DNA from: an uncultured Dialister sp.
GTDB taxonomy: Bacteria; Bacillota; Negativicutes; Veillonellales; Dialisteraceae
Length of the DNA: 62,765 nucleotides
Reading direction: 5' to 3'
Assembly (NCBI GenBank): GCA_900314595.1
Contig: OMVW01000025.1
Coordinates: 1 to 62,765, forward strand
The translations under genes were made by a program, and so were the position numbers. The notes under the pieces were generated by a model that was not told the DNA's origin, did not search any database, and saw only the letters and a program-made list of their open reading frames with translations. Positions 1 through 7,994 of this stretch are shown here, piece by piece (the stretch's first letter is position 1; every line of letters starts with the position of its first letter).

Positions 1-59
1 CTGTTTACAGCTTGCGCTCCGCTACACTCGGCGACAAATACCTGTAACTGGACTTTCAC

Positions 60-235
60 CAGCTAGAATCGTACCATGCCCGGCACACTAAAAAATCGTG
101 CCGCCTCAGCGGCACACCTTCCCGCACCCCGCGCCCCGCACCCCGAAATCTCGCAATGGACTTCGCGGGGGCGTGCCGCGGTGAGGCTAAGACCCGAAAA
201 CCGTAACTGACACAAACCACAGTAACTGCCAATCA
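60..235. repeat. GC-rich hairpin and heptad-word module, single copy
   Basis: A hairpin (GTGCCGC ctca GCGGCAC near 97-115) is followed by four 7-nt words, CCCGCAC, CCCGCGC, CCCGCAC and CCCGAAA (121-148), and then a segment with GAGGCTAAGACCCGAAAACC. The same order of parts recurs in the tandem block at 55.2-56.3 kb. No coding sequence is seen in the first 297 bases. Confidence 0.75.
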
Positions 236-250
236 TCTCCAAAAACCTCC

Positions 251-279
251 TTTACTTTTTCGAAAATCTGCGATATACT
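251..279 (+). promoter_or_regulatory. sigma-70 type promoter of the tRNA gene
   Basis: A -35 box TTTACT (251-256) and a -10 box TATACT (274-279) are separated by 17 bases, placing the transcript start about 10 bases before the tRNA 5' end. The tRNA therefore has its own transcription unit. Confidence 0.6.
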
Positions 280-297
280 ATTACAAGTCACATTTAT

Positions 298-373
298 GGC
301 GGTGTAGCCAAGCGCTAAGGCGTGGGCCCCGCAAGGCCCTTATCCCCGTGTTCAACTCCGGGCACCGCCTCCA
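298..373 (+). tRNA. atypical tRNA-Cys (GCA) with bulged T-stem
   Basis: The acceptor arms GGCGGTG (298-304) and CACCGCC (363-369) pair perfectly, followed by T370 and an encoded CCA. The D arm is GCC/GGC (307-309/319-321). The anticodon stem GGGCC/GGCCC (324-328/335-339) closes a six-base loop CCGCAA, so the Cys anticodon GCA (331-333) lies behind C rather than the usual U33. The T-loop TTCAACT (351-357) is canonical, but its stem pairs only if T349 is bulged: C346-G361, C347-G360, G348-C359, G350-C358, with C345-G362 or T305-G362 extending one side. A 7/5 or 8/4 branch with one bulge is thus possible. Minor tRNA-Cys species with a bulged 8/4 branch have been described in metagenomic surveys, which fits. 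It could also be a decayed tRNA, but the promoter and terminator argue that it is expressed. Confidence 0.75.
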
Positions 374-380
374 TAAAAAT

Positions 381-415
381 AACGCTTTGAGGATTTCTCA
401 AAGCGTTTTTCTTTT
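381..415 (+). terminator. terminator between tRNA and convergent gene
   Basis: A perfect 11-bp stem AACGCTTTGAG/CTCAAAGCGTT (381-391/397-407) has a 5-base loop and a T-tract to 415. The minus strand also has a T-rich run after the stem, so it may end the convergent gene whose stop is at 422 as well. Confidence 0.85.
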
Positions 416-421
416 GCTCTT

Positions 422-1177
422 TTATAATCCTGCCGCCCGGGCCCTTTCCATCTCTTTCTTCCAGCACTCGATCTGCTTTTCCGTTGCTTTCAATACGCGC
501 ATGTGAATATTAATCATGTTTCTCTTCATGACCAGCAGATCCTTGAATCCAAAATGGGCAGCACTTTTCAGGAATTCAGACTGCTCTTCACTCGTCAGCG
601 GACCTTTTTTGCCCTCCAGCTCAAAATAACGTGCATGAGCTGCCTCCTCTGCAGGATTTAAATCCTCCGCATAGGGTTTCAGGAACTCTTTAAATTCTTC
701 CCAGTTTTCTTCGGTCGGAGTAAAAGGCAGCTCCATATTCCTTTCTTTAAAAAGATGTACCATATCCCCCAAATCATTCCTCAGAAATTCCCTGTACATA
801 TCCAAATTCCCCTGTTTCTGACGGATAGAGGCGGCCCAGAAGCGGGGCGGAATGATATCGGCCGTAATTTTTCCTTCCATACACAGCCTGGACAGCCATT
901 CCTCTTCCGGTTCTTTTTCAATGGGTCCCGGGAGACTGCTGTCATCAATGACAAGAGCTGATTTCATGAGATTTTCATTCATTACTTCTTTCAGATGGGC
1001 CGATGCATCGCCAAAAGGACGAAAAGCAGTCATCTCGCATTCATTTTCGCGGATCCAGTCCATAAGCATCTCGTAACCCCGTTTTTTCAGCAGAAATGTT
1101 TTTACTGCCTTTTCTCCTTCGAAGAAAAGGCAGGCGGTCATCTGTTTTTTATGAAAGGAAATTCCACAGCAGTTCAT
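422..1177 (-). CDS. IS110-like RNase H-fold protein, catalytic residues lost
   Basis: A 251-aa protein. The start at 1177 is preceded by TAAGGAG; upstream in-frame ATGs would overlap the next gene. Residues 1-145 follow the layout of the N-terminal DEDD domain of IS110 transposases: a first strand CCGISFHKK where the family has GIDVSKK, a second segment FRPFGD where the family has MExTG, then an IIPP motif and an arginine-rich helix. The acidic residues expected at the first two sites are missing and the usual KTDxxDA is replaced by an EPEEEW segment. The C-terminal IS110 domain is absent; instead there is a charged helical region. It is probably a domesticated or decayed relative, not an active transposase. 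The homology is remote and is inferred from pattern only. Confidence 0.4.
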   Translation of the reverse strand: MNCCGISFHKKQMTACLFFEGEKAVKTFLLKKRGYEMLMDWIRENECEMTAFRPFGDASAHLKEVMNENLMKSALVIDDSSLPGPIEKEPEEEWLSRLCMEGKITADIIPPRFWAASIRQKQGNLDMYREFLRNDLGDMVHLFKERNMELPFTPTEENWEEFKEFLKPYAEDLNPAEEAAHARYFELEGKKGPLTSEEQSEFLKSAAHFGFKDLLVMKRNMINIHMRVLKATEKQIECWKKEMERARAAGL

Positions 1178-1238
1178 TTTCCACTCCTTATCAAATAAGC
1201 GCACCCATTCCGGATGCGCTGACTCATACATACTATTT

Positions 1239-2186
1239 TCAGTCTTTCGGCACCAGCCCGTACTTGTTCTTCTTCGCCTCTCCCGGGAAGAAAGCAAGGA
1301 CTACGATGGCGATGAAGAAGATCACGGCTACCGTACGGGTGGCATTGAGCTGGCTGCCCAGGAAATTCCCGCCCAGCTGGTTGATGGCCAGGAGGATGAG
1401 GAAAAAAATCCAGTAGTACCAGTGGGACTTCCCGATATCCGAAAGTCTCCTCATACCCAGGCTGATGAGGGAAATGAAGCACAGGGTCCCCAGAATGAGG
1501 AAGCCCACGATGAATGGATTGGCCTCTCCCACAAAAAGCTCCGGACGAAGGACGGTAATCACGAAGAGGATGATTGACGGGATGAGCATGCCAGGCATTC
1601 TTTTGATGTAAGTTTTCCGGCTCATGCGTCCTACCGGATCAAACCAGGTCTTGATGATCTTGTGGCTGATGCCCTTCTTTTCTTCCGCTTCTCTTTCTTC
1701 GATAGCTGCATTGTTGGAAAGGGCCTTGGCATCTTCAGAGTCCATGAGGGCGATTGTGACGACATTTTCTCCTTTTTGCGGCTTTGTGATAAATAAGGAA
1801 GTCACGGTATCCGCAAAAATGGTCATGCCTGCTGCATCCTGAGGCTCCCCTTCACTCTTTGCCACAGTTTTGATGAAGTCCGCTCTGTTACCGGAAGGCA
1901 GTTCCATGTAAATAGCGGCAGTTTTTTTATTTCTGACGCAAACCCCTACGATGGACACTTCCGTGCCATAGAAATCAAATTTCTCCGGCCCTTCGGAAAG
2001 AGAGTAAAACTCCACATGTTTGTCTTCATCTTCGCTTTCACGGGTAGCGGTGTAATTATGGGAAATCTGGCGCAGTGTCTCGCCGAGGCGCAAAGTCCCC
2101 GCCTTTCTGGGTTTTCTCTGCTTTCTGCCGGTGGCAGCCTTCCCTGCATTTTCAGTAATATCCGGTATTTCAAAATCCATTGCCAT
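1239..2186 (-). CDS. DUF805 family inner-membrane protein
   Basis: A 315-aa protein with a soluble N-terminal half of about 190 residues and a C-terminal membrane domain. The C-terminal part carries the DUF805 hallmarks: GRMSRKTYIKR before the first membrane segment, RRLSDIGKSHWYYW before the third, and FFPGEAKKNKYG at the end. Four hydrophobic segments lie between about residues 200 and 305. AAGGAG lies eight bases before the ATG at 2186. The N-terminal half (Lys/Arg-rich start, then a beta-rich stretch) is longer than in the usual 120-150 aa DUF805 proteins and resembles no family I know. Function unknown. Confidence 0.8.
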   Translation of the reverse strand: MAMDFEIPDITENAGKAATGRKQRKPRKAGTLRLGETLRQISHNYTATRESEDEDKHVEFYSLSEGPEKFDFYGTEVSIVGVCVRNKKTAAIYMELPSGNRADFIKTVAKSEGEPQDAAGMTIFADTVTSLFITKPQKGENVVTIALMDSEDAKALSNNAAIEEREAEEKKGISHKIIKTWFDPVGRMSRKTYIKRMPGMLIPSIILFVITVLRPELFVGEANPFIVGFLILGTLCFISLISLGMRRLSDIGKSHWYYWIFFLILLAINQLGGNFLGSQLNATRTVAVIFFIAIVVLAFFPGEAKKNKYGLVPKD

Positions 2187-2269
2187 GGTACGATCTCCTT
2201 TATGAGGGCAGCCCCTCTATTTCTAACCATTCTATTGTACCATGGACAGGTGAAAGAGGGAAACAAATT

Positions 2270-3265
2270 TCAGAGTTCTGTCCCCTTTTCCTTTGAAGGA
2301 TTTATTCTTCTCACATGATGATGGGTATCGGAGGTATTTCCTTTCGGCTTGAAAACGAGAAGCATGATGGAACCTGCCACAATCAGGGCGCCTCCCAGCC
2401 AGGACCATACCGTCAGTACCTCATCCCAGAAAAACCAGCCAAAAAGGGCATGAAACAGGATTTCACTGTACATGAGGAAGGATACAACCACGGAATTCAC
2501 GTGCTGGAAAGCCCAGGTCATAAACATCTGTGCCGAAAGGGCAAAGAACCCAAGGCCTGCCGCCCAGAGCCATTCCACGCCTGCAGGCAGTGCAAATGTT
2601 TCTTCCTGCATCATGGTGATCCCTACGACGAGGCTGAAAATCTGGAAATAAAAGACAATTTCCGTATTCGATTTGAATCCTTTCTCTGCCAGATGGCTGA
2701 TGACGATATAGGCAGCCGCCGAGAAAAAGCCGCCTCCTATCCCATAAAGGGCATACAGATTGAAAGAGGAAAAGTTCCAGATCTGCACCACCACAAGGGT
2801 GCCCAAGGCGATAGCCAGAAGACCGGGTATGGCTTCCTTCGGCAGTTTGTCATGAAGGAAAACAGGCGACAGGATGCACATGAAAAAAGCCGCCAGCTGG
2901 GAAAGGATCTGGGCATCCCCCAGCGTCAGCCCTTCGATGGATACGAAATAAAAGAAGAGGGCAATGCTCCCGAAAAGTCCCCGGAGCGAAAGCATGAAAC
3001 GGTGCTTTCCCGTGTAGAATTTCTCCCCGCTCTGCCAGGTGAGGACGGGAATGAAAAGTATGCCGAAAAGTCCGCGGAAGAAAGTCATTTCTCCAGAAGG
3101 CATAGGCTCCAGGAGCCTTGCACAGCCGCTCATGGAAGCAAAAGAAAGGGCCGCCGCCAGGGTGCTGATGATGCCCAGGGCAATGCTGCTTCTCTTTCTT
3201 TTCTGTGATTTGACTGCCATTTTAAAACGGGCCAGAGAATTATAGGCAATCTTTGTCAGATACAA
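2270..3265 (-). CDS. EamA/DMT family exporter, copy 1
   Basis: About 331 aa with ten predicted membrane segments in two EamA repeats, typical of the drug/metabolite transporter superfamily. A TTG at 3265 sits eight bases after AAAGGAG and is the best-supported start; an ATG at 3289 lies upstream of that site and an ATG at 3220 has no clear ribosome site. The protein is a close paralogue of the next upstream gene, sharing segments such as SMSGCARLLEPMPSGE and SIEGLTLGD. The substrate cannot be read from sequence. The tail after the last helix is hydrophilic with a THHH cluster. Confidence 0.85.
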   Translation of the reverse strand: MYLTKIAYNSLARFKMAVKSQKRKRSSIALGIISTLAAALSFASMSGCARLLEPMPSGEMTFFRGLFGILFIPVLTWQSGEKFYTGKHRFMLSLRGLFGSIALFFYFVSIEGLTLGDAQILSQLAAFFMCILSPVFLHDKLPKEAIPGLLAIALGTLVVVQIWNFSSFNLYALYGIGGGFFSAAAYIVISHLAEKGFKSNTEIVFYFQIFSLVVGITMMQEETFALPAGVEWLWAAGLGFFALSAQMFMTWAFQHVNSVVVSFLMYSEILFHALFGWFFWDEVLTVWSWLGGALIVAGSIMLLVFKPKGNTSDTHHHVRRINPSKEKGTEL

Positions 3266-3390
3266 ATGAAAGACTCCTTTAATACACATTTTTTATTATT
3301 TTATTTTATTCTTTAAAAAATGTTGTTCCAATATTCATTCGTCCGGATTTATAAGATATGGCATAATCCTTTAAAAGTGACCTTTATTTC

Positions 3391-3417
3391 CAAAATAAAA
3401 AAGCCCCGAAGGGCTTT
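3391..3417 (-). terminator. terminator after second DMT gene
   Basis: On the minus strand AAAGCCC/GGGCTTT with a TTCG loop is followed by TTTATTTT. It lies 8 bases beyond the stop of the gene at 3425, so the two paralogous exporters are transcribed separately. Confidence 0.8.
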
Positions 3418-3424
3418 CCATATT

Positions 3425-4303
3425 TTATTTATTTTTAACAGGTTTGATCATTAAGAGCGCCATGGAACCGGCCACGATGAAAGCCCCGCCGACCCAGGAC
3501 CAGAGGGTCATCGTTTCACCCCAGAAAATTCTTCCCATAATGATATGGAACAGGATCTGGCTGAACATGATGAAGGATACGATAATTGAATGGATATGCT
3601 GAAAAGCCCAGGTCATGAGCATCTGGGCAATGAGGGCCGTCAGGCCGATGGCCAGGGCCCAGAACCACTGGATTCCGTGAGGCATGAGGAAATCTTCCTT
3701 CATCATGAGGAGAAGGCCGGTAATGAGGCTCCAGAGCTGAAAATAAAAGACAATTTCCGTATCCGATTTGAATCCCCGCTCTCCCAGCATGCTGATGGTC
3801 ATGTAAGCCCCGGCGCAGGAAAGTCCGCCCAATGCTCCATACAGGGCATAGACATTAAAGGATGCAAAGTTCCACACCTGCATGACCACCATAGCTCCCA
3901 GGGCGATGAGGGAAAGCGCCGGAATGACCTGCCGGGGCATTTTTTCTTTCAGGAATACAGGCGCCAGAATACACATGAAAAAAGCGGAAAGCTGTCCCAG
4001 AATCTGTCCGTCTCCCAGCGTCAATCCTTCAATGGAGAGGAAGTACAGGTAGAGAGCGATGGAGCCGAACACCCCGCGAAGCGTCAAAAGTCCCACGTGA
4101 GTCCCGGAAAAGATTTTCTGACCGTTCTGCCATGCAATGAGGGGAATGAAGAGAAGACCGAAAAATCCCCTGAAAAAAGTGAGTTCTCCCGAGGGCATGG
4201 GTTCCAGCATCCTGGCACAGCCGCTCATAGCGGTGAAAAAAATGGAGCAGAGAAAAGTCGCAATAATTCCTGCAGTCAATGTGCTCTTTCCTCTCCTGTC
4301 CAT
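3425..4303 (-). CDS. EamA/DMT family exporter, copy 2
   Basis: A 292-aa, ten-helix EamA transporter that is a tandem paralogue of the gene at 2270. ATG 4303 follows AGAAGGTG at a normal distance; the in-frame ATG at 4321 has only AGGA. Long identical blocks with copy 1 (GCARMLEPMPSGELTFFRG against GCARLLEPMPSGEMTFFRG; GFKSDTEIVFYFQ against GFKSNTEIVFYFQ) show a local duplication. Each copy has its own regulatory gap, which suggests that they are expressed under different conditions. The transported solute is unknown. Confidence 0.85.
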   Translation of the reverse strand: MDRRGKSTLTAGIIATFLCSIFFTAMSGCARMLEPMPSGELTFFRGFFGLLFIPLIAWQNGQKIFSGTHVGLLTLRGVFGSIALYLYFLSIEGLTLGDGQILGQLSAFFMCILAPVFLKEKMPRQVIPALSLIALGAMVVMQVWNFASFNVYALYGALGGLSCAGAYMTISMLGERGFKSDTEIVFYFQLWSLITGLLLMMKEDFLMPHGIQWFWALAIGLTALIAQMLMTWAFQHIHSIIVSFIMFSQILFHIIMGRIFWGETMTLWSWVGGAFIVAGSMALLMIKPVKNK

Positions 4304-4552
4304 TTTCACACCTTCTTTCATATATTCCTATTGTAGTTGGGAGAGAGTCTTTTGACAATGGGTAAAACGGCAGAATAAAACAATCGGAAACTGAATCGCG
4401 TGGAGTACATCACTTCGTATCGGAGTGAATGGGCAAAAGGCCCTGGGTCCCCATAATCCTCTCCATCAGGGACGCACCTTCATGAAATACGATTTGCGGG
4501 AAATGAATCATAAATTTTCCCGGCTGCAGCCGGGGTACCTGCCGGTTGGCAC
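4304..4552. other. intergenic gap without recognised gene
   Basis: The gap holds a short GC hairpin (CCCGGCTGCAGCCGGGG near 4519-4535) and nothing that reads as coding. I see no convincing promoter or repeat. Confidence 0.5.
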
Positions 4553-4585
4553 AAAAAAACTGTGACCCAAAGGTCACAGTTTTTT
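4553..4585 (-). terminator. terminator of the ribosomal superoperon
   Basis: An 8-bp stem CTGTGACC/GGTCACAG with loop CAAA is flanked by A and T runs on both sides. It lies 10 bases past the rplQ stop and closes the long minus-strand operon. Confidence 0.9.
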
Positions 4586-4594
4586 ATGATATTA

Positions 4595-4936
4595 TCAGTC
4601 AACCAGAGCGATAATAACCTGCGGTGCATTATCGCCGAGACGGCCTTCCAGCTTCACAATGCGGGTATAGCCGCCGTTGCGTGCTGTATATTTCTGTGCG
4701 ATTTCGTCAAACAGTTTCTTGGTAACTGCTTTGTCCATGATGAAAGCTTCAGCCTGGCGGCGGGCATGAAGATCGCCTCTCTTAGCGAGAGTAATCATCT
4801 TGTCAGCTACATGGCGGAGTTCCTTGGCTTTAGATTCAGTGGTGGTAATCTTGCCATACTGGAAAAGGGAAGTTACGAGACTGCGAAGCAGTGCCTTGCG
4901 GGCGCCGCTGATTCTTCTCAATCTACTACGAGCCAT
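4595..4936 (-). CDS. rplQ: 50S ribosomal protein L17
   Basis: A 113-aa L17 starting MARSRLRRISGARKALLRSL, the usual length. The ATG at 4936 follows AGGAGG; a TTG 18 bases upstream lies in front of that ribosome site and is not used. L17 sits near the peptide exit tunnel of the 50S subunit. Last gene of the alpha operon, 18 bases after rpoA, followed by a strong terminator. Confidence 0.97.
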   Translation of the reverse strand: MARSRLRRISGARKALLRSLVTSLFQYGKITTTESKAKELRHVADKMITLAKRGDLHARRQAEAFIMDKAVTKKLFDEIAQKYTARNGGYTRIVKLEGRLGDNAPQVIIALVD

Positions 4937-4954
4937 TTCTTTCCTCCTAATCAA

Positions 4955-5953
4955 TCAATCCCTGGAATCTTTGAGATGAAGTCCATAGTCCCTGAAGTTA
5001 GCCAGTTTTTCTTTGATTTCATCTACGGATTTTTTACCAAGGTTGCGTACACGGGTCAATTCATCTTCTGTCTTATCTGTAAGTTCGCCAATCGTATTGA
5101 TTTCGGCTCTCTTCAGACAGTTAAATGCGCGGACGGAGAGTTCCAGGTCATCGATGGGAAGATCGCGGATAGCGTCTTCATCGACTTTTTCCTGGGCCGG
5201 TACCGGGGTAATTTCTGCTTCTTCGCCTTCAACCGGTTCACTGCCTGGCTGGCTGACACCGATCTTCTTGAAGTTTTCAAAGCAGGAAATCAGGATGTTT
5301 GCAGCGGTTGCTACAGCGTCATCTGCATTGACAGAGCCGTCTGTATCCACTTCAAGGGTCAGTTTATCGAAATCCATTTCGTTTCCGACACGGGTATCGC
5401 TGACCGTATAATTGCATTTAACGACAGGAGAATAAATGGAGTCAATCGGGATGACGGTTATCTGGTCGTCTTCCCGTTTGTTCTTTGTGAAAGGTACATA
5501 GCCATGTCCACGGTTGATGGTCATTTCCATGCCCAGATGAGCGTTGGAATCCAGTGTGCAAATGGCCAGATCTTTGTTGAGAACATCTATTTCAGCCGGT
5601 AACTGTTCCTGCATATCACCGGCATGGAAAATACCTTCTTTAGTGATATCGATCCTGCGCGTAATCGGGAAGGTCGCTTCGTCGTGGGCGATGAAACGAA
5701 TCTTCTTGAGGTTCAGGATCATATCTGTTACATCTTCTCTGACGCCGGGAATAGTGGAAAATTCATGAAGCACGCCGTCGATTTTGATAGACGTAATAGC
5801 CACACCGTCTAAAGATGAAAGCAACACGCGTCTCAAACTGTTTCCCAGTGTGATGCCGTAGCCTCTTTCGAGCGGTTCGCATTCGAACTTGCCATGACGC
5901 TTATCATCGCTGAGTTCCACAGTCTTAATAGTGAAGCTTGTATTTTCGATCAT
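4955..5953 (-). CDS. rpoA: RNA polymerase alpha subunit
   Basis: A 332-aa alpha subunit. The N-terminal assembly domain (about 1-230) includes the GYGITLGNSLRRVLLSSLDG block; an acidic linker of glutamates and prolines follows; the C-terminal domain (about 255-320) has LDDLELSVRAFNCLKRAEI-like helices and the helix-hairpin-helix LTRVRNLGKKSVDEIKEKL that contacts UP elements and activators. AGGAGG precedes the ATG. It follows rpsK directly; the rpsD gene often found here is missing. Confidence 0.97.
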   Translation of the reverse strand: MIENTSFTIKTVELSDDKRHGKFECEPLERGYGITLGNSLRRVLLSSLDGVAITSIKIDGVLHEFSTIPGVREDVTDMILNLKKIRFIAHDEATFPITRRIDITKEGIFHAGDMQEQLPAEIDVLNKDLAICTLDSNAHLGMEMTINRGHGYVPFTKNKREDDQITVIPIDSIYSPVVKCNYTVSDTRVGNEMDFDKLTLEVDTDGSVNADDAVATAANILISCFENFKKIGVSQPGSEPVEGEEAEITPVPAQEKVDEDAIRDLPIDDLELSVRAFNCLKRAEINTIGELTDKTEDELTRVRNLGKKSVDEIKEKLANFRDYGLHLKDSRD

Positions 5954-6036
5954 CCGAAAGTCCTCCTTCTGCGCCTTGCGGCGCCAATATAGTTCAGATT
6001 GGGTATATGGGTCAAAGGGGAATCCCCCTATACCGA

Positions 6037-6426
6037 TTATACTCTTCTGCGCTTCGGAGGACGGCAGCCGTTATGAGGAATCGGGGTAACGTCCTTAATG
6101 CTGCTGACTTCAATGCCTGCTGCCTGCAGTGCGCGAATTGCTGCTTCACGACCAGCGCCCGGTCCTTTGACGAATACGTCAGCGGAACGCATGCCCTGAT
6201 CGATAGCAGCTTTAGCTGCCTGTTCAGCAGCCATCTGTGCTGCAAATGGGGTGCTCTTTCTGGAGCCCTTGAATCCGAGTCCGCCGGCAGATGCCCAGGC
6301 AATGGTGTTGCCGTTGGAGTCAGTAATCGTTACAATCGTGTTGTTGAAAGTAGAACGAATATGAGCTGCACCGGATTCTACATGTTTTCTTTCTTTTCTT
6401 TTAGCTTTAGCTTTAACCGTAGCCAT
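6037..6426 (-). CDS. rpsK: 30S ribosomal protein S11
   Basis: 129 aa with a Lys/Arg-rich N-terminus and the S11 core including ANGNT-like NTIVTITDSNGN and the C-terminal CRPPKRRRV. S11 forms part of the platform of the 30S subunit near the E site. It lies 23 bases downstream of rpsM in the alpha operon and 83 bases before rpoA. Confidence 0.97.
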   Translation of the reverse strand: MATVKAKAKRKERKHVESGAAHIRSTFNNTIVTITDSNGNTIAWASAGGLGFKGSRKSTPFAAQMAAEQAAKAAIDQGMRSADVFVKGPGAGREAAIRALQAAGIEVSSIKDVTPIPHNGCRPPKRRRV

Positions 6427-6449
6427 TTTATTCTATCCCTCCTTCAACA

Positions 6450-6827
6450 TTACTTCTTGGTTGCAGTCTTTTTGCCTGCAATGGTCTTCTTCGGTCCTTT
6501 ACGGGTACGAGCGTTGGTCTTTGTTCTCTGACCGCGTACCGGCAGTCCTTCACGATGACGTCTGCCTCTATAGGAGCCGATTTCTACCAGCCGCTTAATG
6601 TTGAGGGATTCTTCTCTACGGAGATCGCCTTCGGTCTTGTAGTCAGCGAGAGCGTTGCGGATCTTTGCAACGTCGTCTTCTGTAAGGTCTCTTACACGAA
6701 CGTCAGGATTGATTCCTGTTTTGCTTAAAATTTCTTTGGAAAGAGTGGGGCCAATTCCATAAATATAAGTTAAGCCGATCTCAACGCGCTTATCTCTTGG
6801 TAAGTCTACACCAGCTATACGTGCCAT
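6450..6827 (-). CDS. rpsM: 30S ribosomal protein S13
   Basis: 125 aa, beginning MARIAGVDLPRDKRVEIGLT, with the helix-two-turn-helix region and RGRRHREGLPVRGQRTKTNA motif, and a basic C-terminal tail that reaches tRNA in the P site. Full length for the family. First larger gene of the alpha operon after rpmJ. Confidence 0.97.
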   Translation of the reverse strand: MARIAGVDLPRDKRVEIGLTYIYGIGPTLSKEILSKTGINPDVRVRDLTEDDVAKIRNALADYKTEGDLRREESLNIKRLVEIGSYRGRRHREGLPVRGQRTKTNARTRKGPKKTIAGKKTATKK

Positions 6828-6849
6828 CTACTCTTTAACCTCCTTTTAA

Positions 6850-6963
6850 TTAACCTTGTCTCTGCTTATGTTTCGGATTTTCACAAATGACCATTACACG
6901 GCCTTTGCGTTTGATGATCTTGCATTTGTCGCACATCTTTTTAACGGACGGTCTGACCTTCAT
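6850..6963 (-). CDS. rpmJ: 50S ribosomal protein L36, zinc-binding type
   Basis: A 37-aa protein read by translating the gap between infA and rpsM: it begins MKVRPSVKKMCDKCKIIKRK and ends KHKQRQG. C11, C14, C27 and H32 form the zinc site of the C+ form. AGGAACC-type purine sequence precedes the ATG at 6963. Its place between infA and rpsM is the standard one. Confidence 0.95.
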   Translation of the reverse strand: MKVRPSVKKMCDKCKIIKRKGRVMVICENPKHKQRQG

Positions 6964-6979
6964 CTTGGTTCCTCCTTAC

Positions 6980-7201
6980 TTACTTGTAACGATAGGTAAT
7001 CCTGCCGTGCTCCAGATCGTAGGGGGTCAATTCTACGGTTACTTTATCCCCGGGCAGTATACGGATGAAATTCATCCTCATTTTGCCGGAAATAGTAGCC
7101 AGCACAATATGGCCGCCGTTTTCCAGTTTAACACGGAACATGGCGTTTGGAAGCTTTTCTGTAACTTTACCTTCCACTTCAATAACGTCTGCCTTGCTCA
7201 T
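6980..7201 (-). CDS. infA: translation initiation factor IF-1
   Basis: 73 aa with the S1/OB fold of IF-1: EVEGKVTEKLPNAMFRVKLENG, the GKMRMNFIRILPGDKV loop and a final GRITYRYK. IF-1 occupies the A site of the 30S subunit during initiation. It is 40 bases after map and 16 bases before rpmJ, as in other Firmicutes, but without the KOW-domain gene sometimes found in front of it. Confidence 0.97.
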   Translation of the reverse strand: MSKADVIEVEGKVTEKLPNAMFRVKLENGGHIVLATISGKMRMNFIRILPGDKVTVELTPYDLEHGRITYRYK

Positions 7202-7241
7202 GAGAGCCTCCTTTGGCTTATCATATACTGTCCGCCGGGAA

Positions 7242-7994
7242 TCAGTTTCGCAGCGTCAGAATTCTCGGACCATCTTTTGTTATGGCAATGGTGTGTTCGA
7301 TGTGGGCGGACGGTTTGCCGTCTGCTGTCACTACACCCCAGCCGTCACGAAGAGTGATGATATCGGGACTTCCCATGGTAATCATCGGTTCGATGCAGAT
7401 AACCATGCCTTCTTCAAGGCGGGGTCCATGACCTGGCGTTCCGTAGTTTGGAATTTCAGGATCTTCATGCATGTCGGTACCAATCCCATGGCCCACGTAT
7501 TCACGAAGCACTCCATAGCCGTAAGGTTTAACGTAGCTTTCCACCGCATGGCCGATGTCGCCCACGTGGTTTCCCACTACTGCCTGTTTGATGCCCGCAA
7601 AAAGGGCACCTTCCGTTGCCTTGATGAGCTGGAGGTTCTTCTTGTTCGTATGACCTACGGGAACGGTGATACAGGAGTCACCCATGTAACCATTTAATTC
7701 TACCACAAGATCGATAGAAATGATATCACCTTTTTTTAAAATTTTTCTTGCTGAAGGAATTCCATGGACTACAGTATCATTAACGGATGCGCAGATAGAT
7801 CCGGGAAACCCTTCATATCCTTTTTCTGCAGGTCTTCCGCCACGGTCTCTGATGAATTTTTCAGTCATCTGATCCAGATCGAGGGTGCTCATACCCGGTT
7901 TGATGACTTTTTCAAGCATAGAGAGCGTATCCGCAGTCAGACGGCTGGCTGCGGCAATTTTCTCTATTTCTTCCGGTGTTTTGATGATAATCAT
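7242..7994 (-). CDS. map: methionine aminopeptidase, type I
   Basis: 250 aa, the size of type Ia enzymes without N-terminal extension. Metal ligands of the pita-bread fold are visible in order: D in SIDLVVELNGYMGDSC (two Asp), H in EYVGHGIGTDMHEDP, E in VICIEPM and E in IEHTIAI. It removes the initiator methionine from nascent chains. The start ATG overlaps the adk stop by four bases (ATGA), indicating translational coupling. Confidence 0.97.
   Translation of the reverse strand: MIIIKTPEEIEKIAAASRLTADTLSMLEKVIKPGMSTLDLDQMTEKFIRDRGGRPAEKGYEGFPGSICASVNDTVVHGIPSARKILKKGDIISIDLVVELNGYMGDSCITVPVGHTNKKNLQLIKATEGALFAGIKQAVVGNHVGDIGHAVESYVKPYGYGVLREYVGHGIGTDMHEDPEIPNYGTPGHGPRLEEGMVICIEPMITMGSPDIITLRDGWGVVTADGKPSAHIEHTIAITKDGPRILTLRN

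Noticed and set aside
4562..5602. 346-aa plus-strand ORF opposite rpoA and rplQ
   Set aside because: Shadow of two certain ribosomal-operon genes; no ribosome site and no family match.
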